A stretch of 64,000 nucleotides of DNA from Desulfurivibrio dismutans (GCF_029210385.1 NZ_JARGDQ010000007.1:1-64000), one strand, 5' to 3'; counted from the first letter of the stretch, positions 32,488 to 42,068 are shown. The notes: generated by a model from the letters alone, not told the origin. Program-made: numbers and translations.

Positions 32488-32596
32488 TAAAACTTCCGGC
32501 AGCACCACATCTTGCGGCGATCAGCCCGGCTTGCGTACCTGATGTACGCGGCGCCGGTCTGCTTGCCGCAATCTGCGGCACTGCCGGAAGTTTTAC
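32487..32596. repeat. Intergenic palindrome family, copy C
   Basis: Perfect 16-bp outer arms (32487-32502 and 32581-32596, GTAAAACTTCCGGCAG and complement) enclose a core with CTTGCGGCGATC and GTAC...GTAC at the apex. It begins at the last base of the nitroreductase stop codon. Confidence 0.85.
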
Positions 32597-32597
32597 G

Positions 32598-32758
32598 GCA
32601 GCTTATCAGTCCGTTGAAAAACGGGCTGATAAGCTGCCCCTGGATGGGCCGCCGAATTAATTGGCACTGAAAGTGGCAATTAATTCGTGGGGTTGGCCAA
32701 ATCCATCTTTGGCCAACCGTTAGTTGAAAAAGCCAGGGATGGCTTTTTCAACGGACTG
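32598..32758. other. Cluster of four hairpins with a long-range alternative pairing
   Basis: Hairpins are: 32598-32609 with 32626-32637 (12 bp), 32653-32663 with 32677-32687 (11 bp), 32691-32701 with 32708-32718 (11 bp) and 32723-32735 with 32740-32752 (13 bp). In addition 32608-32621 is complementary to 32744-32758. It could be a structured RNA, a bidirectional terminator or a composite repeat. No T-run is evident apart from TTTTT inside the last arm. Confidence 0.7.
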
Positions 32759-32835
32759 TTATAGGGATTTCGCACTGCCTTACCCGGTCGCCAGCCGGGG
32801 CTGTTCGCCGTCTTCGGCAGCGGTCGGGCGTTTAT

Positions 32836-33504
32836 CTAAACAGTAAGGTCGTCGCGGACCGTTTTACGGGGGCCGCCGTGGCCGGCGGAGCGCCAGTCGC
32901 GGATGGGGGCCACCCGCTCCAGATCCTGCCGGCGCTCGAAACGGTTGAGCCGCTCGTGGATGAACTGCCAGATGCAGGGCACTTCCTGGTGGATCTCGCA
33001 GCGGCCTTCCACCGAACCACCACAGGGGCCGTTCATCAGGCTTTTGGCGCAGCGGGCCACCGGGCAGAGGCCGCCGGTGAGATGCAGCACGCAGTCGCCG
33101 CAGCCGGCGCACTGTTCGCTCCAGACCCCCTGCTCGGCGGAACCGCCGAAGCTGGTGGTGTTGACCGCCGGGAAAACCTGGTCATTGGGGCGCAGGTTGG
33201 CGATGAAGTTGACCCCCACGCCGCAGGCCATGGAGACAATGGCATCATACCGGCCCTGCCACTGGTCAATCTCGTCGACGTACTCCTTGTCGCACTGGCG
33301 CACCAGGGTGGCGCCGATCACCTCGGCCTTCTGCCCCTGTTTCTGCTTACCCAGGCGAATCAACGAGCTGAGCAGTTCCACTTCCCGCTCACCGCCGGCG
33401 GAACAGACCGAAACACAGCCACGGCAGCCCAGCACCAGGACGCGCTTGGCATCCTTAACCATTTCCACGATTTCATTAACCGGTTTACGTTCGGCAATAA
33501 TCAT
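32836..33504 (-). CDS. metV: MetV: MTHFR C-terminal-domain zinc/Fe-S protein
   Basis: The 222-aa protein matches the family first seen as the C-terminal domain of methylenetetrahydrofolate reductases (MetV). It has VLGCRGCVSVCSAGGEREVELL near residues 23-44, then a Cys-rich part: CAGCGDCVLHLTGGLCPVARCAKSLMNGPCGG and CEIHQEVPCIW (about 131-185). In acetogens MetV partners the reductase MetF, and an HdrABC-MvhD complex can attach. Here mvhD- and hdrC-like genes are directly upstream (4-nt overlap and 15-nt gap), but metF and hdrA are not in the window. It probably feeds electrons to or from the C1 pathway. Confidence 0.9.
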   Translation of the reverse strand: MIIAERKPVNEIVEMVKDAKRVLVLGCRGCVSVCSAGGEREVELLSSLIRLGKQKQGQKAEVIGATLVRQCDKEYVDEIDQWQGRYDAIVSMACGVGVNFIANLRPNDQVFPAVNTTSFGGSAEQGVWSEQCAGCGDCVLHLTGGLCPVARCAKSLMNGPCGGSVEGRCEIHQEVPCIWQFIHERLNRFERRQDLERVAPIRDWRSAGHGGPRKTVRDDLTV

Positions 33505-33923
33505 CTCTTTTCCCCTTTGAACGGACTGGGCCCGAGTTGCTGAAGTTTCTCGTTCATCTCCTGGGTCACCCGGACAAACTCGGGATGAAAGCCCCGTTCC
33601 AGGTGGAACATGGCCACCCGTTCGGGCTCCACTTCCAATTCCTCCAAGGCCTTTTTCACCGCCAGTACCCGACGGGCGGCCCGCTGGCTGCCCATCAGAT
33701 TATGGCACTCATCGGGTCGACAGCCAATCACACAGACCCCGTCGGCGCCCTGTTCAAAGGCGGCCAGCAGGCTGGAGACTTTCAATTTGCCTCCGCAGAC
33801 CAGCCGGTTGATGGTGGCGTTGGCGGGAAAACCGTCGGCGGCCAGGCCTTCCGGCCCTTCGGCCAGGGCCTGCTGGGAGGTGTAATGACAGCAGAAGACT
33901 TGAATATCCGGGGTAAAAGCCAT
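33501..33923 (-). CDS. mvhD: MvhD-type hydrogenase/heterodisulfide reductase iron-sulfur subunit
   Basis: The 140-aa protein has the MvhD signature: FCCHYTSQQA at the N-terminus, then INRLVCGGKLKVSSLLAAFEQGADGVCVIGCRPDECHNLMG, with Cys ligands for a [2Fe-2S] cluster. In methanogens MvhD links hydrogenase to heterodisulfide reductase. In sulfate reducers it joins Hdr-like complexes. It starts 15 nt after the hdrC-like gene and its stop overlaps the metV start by 4 nt, so the three products very likely form one electron-transfer complex. Confidence 0.9.
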   Translation of the reverse strand: MAFTPDIQVFCCHYTSQQALAEGPEGLAADGFPANATINRLVCGGKLKVSSLLAAFEQGADGVCVIGCRPDECHNLMGSQRAARRVLAVKKALEELEVEPERVAMFHLERGFHPEFVRVTQEMNEKLQQLGPSPFKGEKR

Positions 33924-33938
33924 TTTTTTTGCCCTCCC

Positions 33939-34505
33939 TTAGCGGCCGCCGCCGGCGGCGGCGATCAGCCGCTCGTCGGCGGACTGGTTAAGTTTAATGG
34001 CCCCGGCCGGGCACTCTTCCGGACAGATCCCGCAGGCCCGGCACTCCTTGGCGTCGATATGGGCCCGACCACCCTGGTCGATGACCGGAATCCGCCAGGG
34101 GCAGACCCGCACGCAGGTAAGGCAGGAGACACACTGATCACGCTCCACCCAGGCCGCCTTGCCGCGGGCCAGCAGATCCTCTTCGGTGAGCAGGCCCTGC
34201 TCCAGGGCCATTTCCCGCAGGGCGCCGACGATCTCGGCAAATTTGACATCCTGGGGGCAGACAAAGACACAGTTGCGGCAACTGGAACAGTAGCCGAGCA
34301 GCTCCGAGCTGAGCAGCCGCTCTTTCAGCCCCATGCGGATCATATGAATCAGCCGGCGCGGATCGAACTCCGGAATCGCCTGGCTGACCGGGCAGGCGCC
34401 GCTGCAGGCGCCGCAGGAATAACAACGGTTGAGGTGCTCGCCGCCTGGCCGGGCCGTAACCTCGGCGCTGAAGGCCGCACTTATCTCCTTATTGGTAATC
34501 GCCAT
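33939..34505 (-). CDS. HdrC-like protein fused to a 2x[4Fe-4S] ferredoxin domain
   Basis: From the ATG at 34505 the protein is 188 aa. The N-terminal half is HdrC-like with two 4Fe-4S motifs (CYSCGACSGACP and CSSCRNCVFVCP). The C-terminal half adds two more (CVSCLTCVRVCP and CRACGICPEECP), followed by a short tail. Four clusters in this arrangement suit an electron wire between an Hdr-type module and a ferredoxin partner. It is the first gene of the metV operon. The longer frame to 34562 adds residues with no family match. No HdrA (flavin bifurcation subunit) is adjacent, so the module seems incomplete at this locus. Confidence 0.88.
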   Translation of the reverse strand: MAITNKEISAAFSAEVTARPGGEHLNRCYSCGACSGACPVSQAIPEFDPRRLIHMIRMGLKERLLSSELLGYCSSCRNCVFVCPQDVKFAEIVGALREMALEQGLLTEEDLLARGKAAWVERDQCVSCLTCVRVCPWRIPVIDQGGRAHIDAKECRACGICPEECPAGAIKLNQSADERLIAAAGGGR

Positions 34506-34655
34506 AAACTTTCCCCTGTAACCTGGTAATAACTTGCTGAACACCGCCGACCTGCAAGACAAATCGGCCGAGAGCCGGAACCCGAATCAAAAACAGCGGC
34601 GAATGCTACCGAAAAGCAGCCGGTTTGTCAAACCAGAAAGTAACCTTGAAGGCTC

Positions 34656-34763
34656 GTAACTGTTCAGCAGTGCCCCTGATTGCGGCAAACGGGCCGGCGC
34701 CGGGTACACCAGGCACACAAGCCGGGCCGATCGCCGCAAGGCGTGGTGCTGCTGGACAGTTAC
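34656..34763. repeat. Intergenic palindrome family, copy D
   Basis: Outer arms are GTAACTGTTCAGCAG (34656-34670) and CTGCTGGACAGTTAC (34749-34763), with one mismatch. The core has TTGCGGCAA and CGATCGCCGCAAG in the opposite orientation to copy C. On the minus strand the element's TAA is the stop codon of kdsD. Confidence 0.82.
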
Positions 34764-35731
34764 ACCAGAAAACGAAATTCACCCTTGCCCAGCAGATCCT
34801 GCAAATGCAGAACACCGATCAGTCGCCGCTCATCGTCGGTCACCGGCAGCACCGTAACTTCATGGCGCTGCATGATGCTCAGGGCATCGGCGGCCAGCAG
34901 TTCGGCGCTGATGCTTTTGGGGTCGGCGGTCATCACCTGCGCCAGAGTCAGTCCGGCGAAGTCCGCCCCCCTGGCCAGCATCCGCCGGACATCGCCGTCG
35001 GTAAGAATCCCCGCCATCCGGTCGGCAGACTCCATGACCAGCACCGCCCCAAGGTTTTTGCGATTAAGCTCGGCCACCGCTTCCAGCAGGGTAGCGGCGC
35101 CTTCAACCCGGGGAATCTCATCTCCGGTAAGCATCACCTCGGCCACCCTGACCTTAAGGCGTTCACCAAGGCTGCCGCCCGGGTGATTGCGCCGGAAGGC
35201 CCGGGCGTCGAATTTTTTGCGGTTGAGCAGCACCACCGCCAGGGCATCGCCAAGCGCCAGGGAAGCGGTAGTACTGGCGGTGGGCGCCAGCCCCAAAGGG
35301 CAGGCCTCACGGGGCACCGTCACCGTAAGGACCACATCGGCGCCTTGGGCCATGCTGGATTCGGGCCGGCCGGTCATGGCGATAATGGCCGCCCCCCGTT
35401 TTTTCAAGGTGGGCAGCAGCTGATTGAGTTCCGCCGTCTCGCCGCTGTATGAGATGGCAAGAATCACATCCCGGGAATCGACGATACCCAGGTCGCCGTG
35501 CATGGCCTCCACCGGGTGGAGAAAAAAGGCCGGAGTGCCGGTGGAATTCAGGGTGGCAGCAATTTTCTGGCCAATAATCCCTGATTTGCCGATACCGGTA
35601 ATCACCAGCCGGCTGGGACAGGCCATGATTAGCTCCACGGCCCTGGCAAACTCCTCGCCCACCTGGTCAACCAGGGACAAAATCCCCTCGGCCTCAATCC
35701 GCAAAACCTCTCTGGCCTGTTCAATACTCAT
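34760..35731 (-). CDS. kdsD: Arabinose-5-phosphate isomerase, KpsF/GutQ family
   Basis: The 323-aa protein has an N-terminal SIS domain (about 30-185: VITGIGKSGIIGQKIAATLNSTGTPAFFLHPVEAMHGDLG, with VILAISYSGETAEL) and two CBS domains (about 205-320), the standard layout of KdsD/KpsF. It isomerises ribulose-5-P to arabinose-5-P, the first step of Kdo synthesis for lipopolysaccharide. Its start overlaps the purF stop by 4 nt, an unusual pairing of an envelope gene with purine synthesis. Its stop codon lies in palindrome copy D. Confidence 0.92.
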   Translation of the reverse strand: MSIEQAREVLRIEAEGILSLVDQVGEEFARAVELIMACPSRLVITGIGKSGIIGQKIAATLNSTGTPAFFLHPVEAMHGDLGIVDSRDVILAISYSGETAELNQLLPTLKKRGAAIIAMTGRPESSMAQGADVVLTVTVPREACPLGLAPTASTTASLALGDALAVVLLNRKKFDARAFRRNHPGGSLGERLKVRVAEVMLTGDEIPRVEGAATLLEAVAELNRKNLGAVLVMESADRMAGILTDGDVRRMLARGADFAGLTLAQVMTADPKSISAELLAADALSIMQRHEVTVLPVTDDERRLIGVLHLQDLLGKGEFRFLV

Positions 35732-37206
35732 GGTTTACGGCCCGGGCATGCCAGCGTCGACCCTCCGCAGCCCAGGGCGTTTTTACGAAAGTCGCGATCC
35801 GGCGGCACGGGATAGTTGCCGTCAAAACAGGCTTTGCAAAAGTTTTCCGCCGGCGCCCCGGTGGCTTCCACCAGGCCTTCGAGGCTAAGATAATAAAGAG
35901 TGTCCAGATCCAGGTAATCGCGGATCTCCTCCACCGTCCTCTGATTGGCCACCAACTCCTCACATGAAGGAAAATCGATCCCGTAATAGCAGGGATTGCG
36001 GGTGGGCGGACAGCTGATCACCATATGCACCTCTTTGACCCCGATGCCGCGCAGCGAACGGACCCGGCTGCGGGCGGTGGTGCCGCGGATAATGGAGTCT
36101 TCCATGATGATCACCCGCTTGTTCTCTAGGAAACTGCGGATGGGGTTAAGTTTGACCCGCACCGAAAAATCGCGCATGGACTGGGTTGGCTGAATGAAGG
36201 TGCGGCCCACGTAATGGTTGCGGATAACCCCCATTTCCAGGGGAATACCCGAAGCCTGAGCGTACCCGATAGCGGCGTAGTTGCCCGAGTCGGGGAAAGG
36301 CATGACCAGATCGGCGTCGATGGGGCACTCCCGGGCCAGAATCTCCCCCATCCGCTTGCGGCTCTGGTAGACGTTAATCCCGAAAATATCGCTGTCGGGC
36401 CGGGCGAAGTAGACGTGCTCAAAGATACAGAAGCTTTTGGGCTGGTTTTGCGCAAGATACAGCGAGCGCAGGCCATCCTGATCGATGATCAGCACCTCGC
36501 CGGGCTCCACATCGCGGATGTACTGCGCTTCCACCAAATCCAAAGCGCAGGTTTCGGAGGCCACAATATAGGAGCCGTTGTTGAGCCGGCCCAGGCAGAG
36601 GGGGCGGAAACCGCCGGGATCGCGCACCGCCACCAGCTTATCCCGGGTCATCATCAAGATGGAATAGGCTCCTTTGATCCGCCGGAAGGTCTCAACGATG
36701 GCCTGATCCAACTCCATATCCAGGCAGCGGGCCAGCAGATGCACCACCACCTCGCTGTCCATGGTGGACTGAAAAATTGAGCCCTGACCTTCCAGCTCGT
36801 CGCGCAATTTACGGATATTGACCAAATTGCCGTTATGGGCCACGGCCAGGGTGGCGCCCCGGTGGGTGGCGACAAAGGGCTGGGCGTTGGTGATATGGGA
36901 CGCCCCGGTGGTGGAGTAACGGACGTGCCCCACGGCCAGTCGCCCCGACAGGTGCTGAAGATCTTCCTCGCTGAACACCTCCGGCACCAGGCCCATGCCT
37001 TTGTGCTGCCGGATCTGTTCGCCGTCGGAGACCACGATCCCAGCACTTTCCTGGCCCCGGTGCTGCAGGGAGAAAAGGCCGAAGTACGTAATTTTAGCGG
37101 CGTATGGATGGCCGTAAATGCCGCAGACCCCGCACTCCTCCCGGGGGCGGTCGAATGTTTGGGCCAGGGGCGGGAGAAGCTCGGATGAACGTTTGGTAAT
37201 TGTCAT
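35728..37206 (-). CDS. purF: Amidophosphoribosyltransferase
   Basis: From the ATG at 37206 this 492-aa enzyme makes 5-phosphoribosylamine from PRPP and glutamine, the first committed step of purine synthesis. A propeptide of about 24 residues precedes the N-terminal nucleophile Cys in EECGVCGIYGH. The glutaminase domain has GHVRYSTTGASHITNAQPF and AHNGNLVN. The PRPP-binding loop is VIIMEDSIIRGTTARSRV. The C-terminal Cys in NFCKACFDGNYPV suit the Bacillus-type enzyme with a [4Fe-4S] cluster. kdsD follows with a 4-nt overlap. Confidence 0.95.
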   Translation of the reverse strand: MTITKRSSELLPPLAQTFDRPREECGVCGIYGHPYAAKITYFGLFSLQHRGQESAGIVVSDGEQIRQHKGMGLVPEVFSEEDLQHLSGRLAVGHVRYSTTGASHITNAQPFVATHRGATLAVAHNGNLVNIRKLRDELEGQGSIFQSTMDSEVVVHLLARCLDMELDQAIVETFRRIKGAYSILMMTRDKLVAVRDPGGFRPLCLGRLNNGSYIVASETCALDLVEAQYIRDVEPGEVLIIDQDGLRSLYLAQNQPKSFCIFEHVYFARPDSDIFGINVYQSRKRMGEILARECPIDADLVMPFPDSGNYAAIGYAQASGIPLEMGVIRNHYVGRTFIQPTQSMRDFSVRVKLNPIRSFLENKRVIIMEDSIIRGTTARSRVRSLRGIGVKEVHMVISCPPTRNPCYYGIDFPSCEELVANQRTVEEIRDYLDLDTLYYLSLEGLVEATGAPAENFCKACFDGNYPVPPDRDFRKNALGCGGSTLACPGRKP

Positions 37207-37384
37207 GATATAAGCTGTCACTGGTAATAAGAGCAACGGAGCCGTTGCCGGTTAGCGGCACAATCCTCGACACGAACACCGCGCCCGCAAAAGAGCGGAA
37301 TTATACCTGTTCGGCGGCTCGGGGAAAAGTTTTTTTTCCCGTCAAAAATTTAAGGCATGGAGGAACAACGGCTGGCAAAAGCGG

Positions 37385-37603
37385 TCAATCAAGCCAGTGG
37401 CGCCGCTCGCGGAGGAACTCGGCTGCCAAGAGAGCGGCACCGGTTAAGGTGGCGGCGGTCAGGCCGACCAGGGGAATCCACAGTGGAAAGTGGCAGGAGG
37501 CGGGCGCCGGTGAAGATGATGGCAGGTCACGACCGCAAAAAGGGCACACCACCGCCCGGGGGTTGATTTTCTCGCAACAGTATGTACAGGTTCGCGGCGC
37601 CAT
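37385..37603 (-). CDS. Small zinc-ribbon membrane protein
   Basis: The 72-aa protein has a zinc ribbon at the N-terminus (CTYCCEKINPRAVVCPFCGRDL, CxxC...CxxC, residues 6-24). A Ser/Pro/Ala-rich hinge (about 26-38) and one membrane helix (WIPLVGLTAATLTGAALLAA, about 42-62) follow. The ribbon would face the cytoplasm. The function is unknown. It lies 179 nt upstream of purF on the same strand, with a poly-A/T inverted repeat between (GGGAAAA ... TTTTCCC near 37322-37340), so it is probably a separate unit. Confidence 0.7.
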   Translation of the reverse strand: MAPRTCTYCCEKINPRAVVCPFCGRDLPSSSPAPASCHFPLWIPLVGLTAATLTGAALLAAEFLRERRHWLD

Positions 37604-37777
37604 ACCGGCACTCTATCCCGGCTGGGTGATACTTGTCAAGAAGGAGTAGAGAAGATAGATTTGCCCTTGTCATTATCTTGCCCAGCCGGTACAATTTCCC
37701 TTATCTCAGACGGTTTAATAGTGTCCAGTTAGGCTCCGACCGGGGTCGAACAACCCACAAGACGACCGAATATTAAG

Positions 37778-37783
37778 TATAAT
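37778..37783 (+). promoter_or_regulatory. TATAAT -10 box before trxA
   Basis: A perfect TATAAT lies 39 nt upstream of the trxA ATG. The region 17 nt further up (CCACAA) does not resemble a -35 box, so the promoter would depend on an activator or another sigma factor. Confidence 0.35.
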
Positions 37784-37821
37784 CTTCAATACCAACGAAC
37801 ACCAAACAAAGGAGAACCGAC

Positions 37822-38151
<330 letters not shown>

Positions 38152-38153
38152 AA

Positions 38154-38966
38154 GTGCCCGGCAGACAATCACCGGCAACCGGGCCGACCATCATCGGGTC
38201 GGCCCTACTCTTTGCCCTGCTGGTCCTCCTGCTGACCGTCAGCGGCTGCGGCACCAAAAACCGCGGCCAATCAGCGGAGGCTGAGGCTGACCCGCAGGTT
38301 CCCGAACTGCTGGCCATGGAGGGCATGGAAAAGTTCAACCAGGCCCGGTATCGCCAGGCCCTGGAGATCTTCCAGGGGCTTAAAGAGCGCTATCCTTTCA
38401 GTTCGGTGGGGATCCTGGCGGAACTCAAGGTGGCGGACGCCACCTATTATCTGCGGCGTTACGACGAGGCCCTGCCACTGTACCGGGAGTTTGAGAACAA
38501 CCACCCCACCAACGAGGCCATCCCCTACGTTATGTTCCAAATCGGCATGTGCCATTACCAGCGGATCGGCACCATCGACCGCGACCCGGCCCACGCTTTG
38601 AATGCCATCGCCGCCTTCACCCGCCTGAACCGCGCCTTTCCCGACTCCCCATACCGGGAGGAAGCCGAGGCACGAATCATGGCCGCCCGCGACTTCATGG
38701 CCCGCCACGAGATGTTCGTCGCCGGCTTTTACCTCAACACCAAGGAATACGAACAGGCCGAAAGAAGACTGGCTTACTTGATCGACAACTATCCGGAAAG
38801 TGCAATCATCCCCGAAGCCGAGGATATCCTGGCTGCCCTGGAGGCCGGAGAGCCGCCCCGCCGGAACTGGCGAGACTTTGTGCCCGATTTCTCTCTGGGC
38901 AGCTGGCGGGATTTTATCGGCACCGTCACCGCCGCCCCGGGGGTTGAGGGCGACCACGGCCATTAA
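38154..38966 (+). CDS. bamD: Outer-membrane assembly lipoprotein BamD
   Basis: The 270-aa lipoprotein (GTG start, signal SALLFALLVLLLTVSGCG, lipid-modified Cys near residue 31) has TPR-like helical repeats: AMEGMEKFNQARYRQALEIFQGLKERYPFS, KVADATYYLRRYDEALPLYREFENNHP and MARHEMFVAGFYLNTKEYEQAERRL. BamD is the essential periplasmic subunit that recruits outer-membrane protein precursors to BamA. It is encoded 2 nt after trxA. The tail is acidic and Pro/Gly-rich. Confidence 0.92.
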   Translation: MPGRQSPATGPTIIGSALLFALLVLLLTVSGCGTKNRGQSAEAEADPQVPELLAMEGMEKFNQARYRQALEIFQGLKERYPFSSVGILAELKVADATYYLRRYDEALPLYREFENNHPTNEAIPYVMFQIGMCHYQRIGTIDRDPAHALNAIAAFTRLNRAFPDSPYREEAEARIMAARDFMARHEMFVAGFYLNTKEYEQAERRLAYLIDNYPESAIIPEAEDILAALEAGEPPRRNWRDFVPDFSLGSWRDFIGTVTAAPGVEGDHGH

Positions 38967-39057
38967 GCCCGCCGCACCACAACGGCGGAACAGGACTGCC
39001 CCATCTTGACCCGAACCGGTTCTGCCGAATTCGGCGCCCACCGCTGCCGGCAATCGC

Positions 39058-39603
39058 TTAGCGGCCGGCAGCTGCCCCACGGTCATATCTTTCCTGCTCG
39101 CTGTAGATACAGCCACAGTACGGCTGTCGATACAACTCCAGCTGCCGGGAAAGCTCGATTCCCTCCTGCCAGCCCGGCCGGAAATCACGGTAATAAAAAC
39201 GCACCCCCTCGCGGCGGGCCGCCTGTTCGGCCACCTCACGGATCACCTCATGCTGCTGGTAGCGGCTGTAAAGCAGGGTGGAACTGAAGGCCTCCAACCC
39301 CAGTTCCCGGGTCTGCCGGGCCACCACCGCCAGCCGCATCTCGTAGCACAACCGGCAACGCTGTTCCTCGTTGAACACCACTTGCCGCAGATAATCACGC
39401 AGACCGTACCGGCGATGGTAATCCACCGGCAACTGCCAGCGTTCCGCCAGTTGCTCGAGAGCCTCCAGGCGGAGCTTGAACTCCCGGAAGGGATGAATGT
39501 TGGGGTTAAAAAAAAAGCCCCGCACCGCTACCCCTGCCCCCTGCAACACCCGCACCGGATAACAGGCGCAGGGTCCGCAACAGATATGGAGCAGCAGATT
39601 CAT
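39058..39603 (-). CDS. queH: Epoxyqueuosine reductase QueH
   Basis: The 181-aa protein of the QueH (DUF208) family begins [17 protein letters not shown], with CC and C-x-C ligands. It keeps [21 protein letters not shown] and the tail [12 protein letters not shown], which together bind [4Fe-4S] and a second metal. QueH reduces epoxyqueuosine to queuosine in tRNA, replacing QueG. Its ATG overlaps the stop of the sigma-54 activator gene by 4 nt, so it is translated from that operon. Confidence 0.93.
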   Translation of the reverse strand: MNLLLHICCGPCACYPVRVLQGAGVAVRGFFFNPNIHPFREFKLRLEALEQLAERWQLPVDYHRRYGLRDYLRQVVFNEEQRCRLCYEMRLAVVARQTRELGLEAFSSTLLYSRYQQHEVIREVAEQAARREGVRFYYRDFRPGWQEGIELSRQLELYRQPYCGCIYSEQERYDRGAAAGR

Positions 39604-41219
39604 GCCTTTTTCTTCTCCGCCACCCGGTACAGCCTGGGCTCAATGGCGTATTTCTTGATTTTATAATTGATGATCCGCAGGCTGGTCTCCAGCAGGGATG
39701 CAGCCCTGGTCTGGTTGCCGTCGCTATTTTTCAGGGCATCGATGATCATCTCCCGCTCAAAACTCTCGACCGCGGCGATGAAGGAACTGGGGCTGACCTC
39801 CCGCAGGGAATCGGCACTCTGCAGGGTCGGCGGCAGGTGATAGCTTTTGATGGTATCCTCGTCACAGATCAGCACCGCCCGTTCCAGGCAGTTCTGCAAC
39901 TCACGGACATTACCCGGCCAGTGGTACTGGGTCAGCAGATCGATGGCGGGGGTGGAGATGCGGCGAATCTTTTTATCGTTTTCAGCCGCAAATTTCTCCA
40001 GGAAAAATTCGGCCAGCAGCAGGATATCGGTTCGTCGTTCCCTTAGCGGCGGCAGGTAAATGGGAAAGACATTGAGCCGGTAATAGAGATCCTCCCGGAA
40101 GGTACCTTCAGCCACCGCCTTTTCCAGGTCCTTGTTGGTGGCGGTGATCAGGCGGACATCGCACTTCAGCGGGCGGCTACCGCCCACCCGCTGAAATTCA
40201 CGGTCCTGCACCACGCTGAGCAGCTTTACCTGGACGGCGGTGCTCAACTCCCCGATTTCATCAAGAAACAGGGTGCCGCCCTCGGCCAGCTCAAAGCGGC
40301 CCTTGCGGGTCTCATGGGCGCCGGTAAAGGCCCCCCGTTCATGCCCGAACAATTCGCTTTCCAGCAGGGTCTCCGGCAAGGCCGAACAGTTGACGGTGAT
40401 AAAGGGGCCGGCGGCCCGCTTGCTGTTATGGTGCACCGCCCGGGCCACCATGCTCTTGCCGGTGCCGGATTCGCCCCGCAGCAATACGGTGGCGTTACTG
40501 GCCGCCACCCGGTGGATCATCTCCAGCACTTCCTGCATGCGGCTGGAGTTACTTAAAATACTGCTGACCCGGTATTTTTCCGACAGCTCTCGGCGCAATT
40601 GGCTGTTTTCCTGTTCCAGGCGCTGCTGCTCCTGGTTGACCAGCTGTACCCGCTTGACGGTCTGGGCAATAAGGCCGCTGAGAATAGTAAGAAAGCGCAG
40701 ATCCTGCTCAAACTCCTCGCCGGTCCGGTACTCCCGATCGACACTTAAGGCGCCGATGGTGTCCGGCCCCCGGCGAATGGGGACACAGAAAAAAGACAGT
40801 TCTTCCGCCCGTTTTTTTCTGGTACTGGTGCGGTCGAGAAAAAGCGGCTCTTCGCTGATCCGGGGCACCACGATGGGGGCACCGGAGGCCACCACCCGGC
40901 CGGTAATCCCCTCGCCGATCTTGTAAGTCCCCTTTTTACGGGCCTCCACCGTAATCCCGTGGGCGACCTCGGTTTCAATCTGGCCGGTAAGGGGGTTGAT
41001 AATGGTCACCGCCCCGTTATTAAGCCCTTTCTGCCGGGAAAGAATGGCCAGGATTTTGGCCAGGCAAACCCGCAGGTCGGCCGAGGAAGCCAACTCGCGA
41101 GTTATTTCATAAAGACAGGCCAGGTCGGCGTAGTCCCGAGGCAGGGGGTCAGCCGCCTCGGAGTGGCCGGCACCATTTATCTCTGGTTGTTTTTTGTTTT
41201 TCCTGGTAGCAGTTGTCAT
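39600..41219 (-). CDS. Sigma-54-dependent transcriptional activator with GAF domain
   Basis: The protein is 539 aa from the ATG at 41219 (an alternative start at 41243 adds 8). It has a GAF sensor domain (about 35-185), a short coiled linker ([16 protein letters not shown]), the AAA+ domain (about 215-450) with Walker [19 protein letters not shown], the sigma-54 contact loop ERGAFTGA, and [19 protein letters not shown]-terminal Fis-type helix-turn-helix (about 500-535) follows. The layout is NifA-like, but no nitrogenase genes are present. It should activate -24/-12 promoters in response to a small molecule bound by the GAF domain. The targets are unknown; it is co-transcribed with queH. Confidence 0.88.
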   Translation of the reverse strand: MTTATRKNKKQPEINGAGHSEAADPLPRDYADLACLYEITRELASSADLRVCLAKILAILSRQKGLNNGAVTIINPLTGQIETEVAHGITVEARKKGTYKIGEGITGRVVASGAPIVVPRISEEPLFLDRTSTRKKRAEELSFFCVPIRRGPDTIGALSVDREYRTGEEFEQDLRFLTILSGLIAQTVKRVQLVNQEQQRLEQENSQLRRELSEKYRVSSILSNSSRMQEVLEMIHRVAASNATVLLRGESGTGKSMVARAVHHNSKRAAGPFITVNCSALPETLLESELFGHERGAFTGAHETRKGRFELAEGGTLFLDEIGELSTAVQVKLLSVVQDREFQRVGGSRPLKCDVRLITATNKDLEKAVAEGTFREDLYYRLNVFPIYLPPLRERRTDILLLAEFFLEKFAAENDKKIRRISTPAIDLLTQYHWPGNVRELQNCLERAVLICDEDTIKSYHLPPTLQSADSLREVSPSSFIAAVESFEREMIIDALKNSDGNQTRAASLLETSLRIINYKIKKYAIEPRLYRVAEKKKA

Positions 41220-41417
41220 CTCGAGGTTGCCATGGTCATGCACTTAAGACTAGAGTGAGTATAGATTTGTCGACATCGCCCAAAGCCGCGCCGCCGGCCA
41301 CCGCTATCGGCCGGACGGCAGCATAACAAAATTGTGTAAATTTTCCGTATAAAAATACGACCATCGGCGGGAAAACTTTTCACTCCCCCAAGGTTAAGGT
41401 AAGATAGGAAGGTCCGC

Positions 41418-42068
41418 TTGGCGGACTCTGTCACCAACCCAGCAAACCGTCCCGAGATCATGCGCAACATTTTACCCGCCGGGCTGACCCTGCCCATCCT
41501 GGTAGCCCTATTCAAACCCCTTTGCCGATTGTTGCCCGGCCTGGACAAGGACGCCTACGTCCGCCGCACGGTGGAAGCCGGCAACCGCTTTTACGCCCGC
41601 CGCTTTCGCCGTACCCCTTTTGACCGGCGCCTGCTCTTTCTGCCCTACTGCCTGCGGGCCGCCGATTGCCCCACCACCATCGACCCCGATCAGGGCCTGA
41701 CCTGCCCCCCGGAGTGCGCCCTGCCCTGCCGCTTGCGGGAGATGCGCCAACTGGCCCTGGACCTGGGTTATCTCGATGCCTACATCGTCGTCAGCGGCAA
41801 GCTGCACCAAAAGGAGGGGGTTCTGCGCAGCCGCAACTTCCTGGTCCGCCGGATCGAAGAACACCAGCCCCAAGGGGTTATCGGCTGCCTCTGCACCCGC
41901 GATCTCAGAGAAAAATACCTCACACCGGAAACCATCGGCACCAACGGCATTCTAGGTCAGCACGGCACCCCGGTCATCCCCCAGGTCTGCCTGCTGGACA
42001 ACAGCCGCTGCCGCGGCAGCCAGGTTAACTGGCAAAAACTCGAACAACTGATCCGCAGCCGGGAATAA
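41418..42068 (+). CDS. DUF116 family protein
   Basis: The 216-aa DUF116 protein is found mostly in anaerobes. It has LPYCLRAADCPTTID, LTCPPECALPCRL, and later IGCLCTRDL and PQVCLLDNSRC, giving conserved Cys that likely hold a metal or Fe-S site. An N-terminal hydrophobic stretch (ILPAGLTLPILVALFKPLC) may anchor it to the membrane. The function is unknown. The TTG at 41418 has AGGAAGG upstream; the ATG at 41460 is the alternative. The 174-nt gap to the divergent sigma-54 activator is AT-rich and probably holds both promoters. Confidence 0.85.
   Translation: MADSVTNPANRPEIMRNILPAGLTLPILVALFKPLCRLLPGLDKDAYVRRTVEAGNRFYARRFRRTPFDRRLLFLPYCLRAADCPTTIDPDQGLTCPPECALPCRLREMRQLALDLGYLDAYIVVSGKLHQKEGVLRSRNFLVRRIEEHQPQGVIGCLCTRDLREKYLTPETIGTNGILGQHGTPVIPQVCLLDNSRCRGSQVNWQKLEQLIRSRE

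Noticed and set aside
39600-41219. Calling the sigma-54 activator NifA.
   Set aside because: The domain order fits, but there are no nif genes, and many GAF-AAA-Fis regulators share it.
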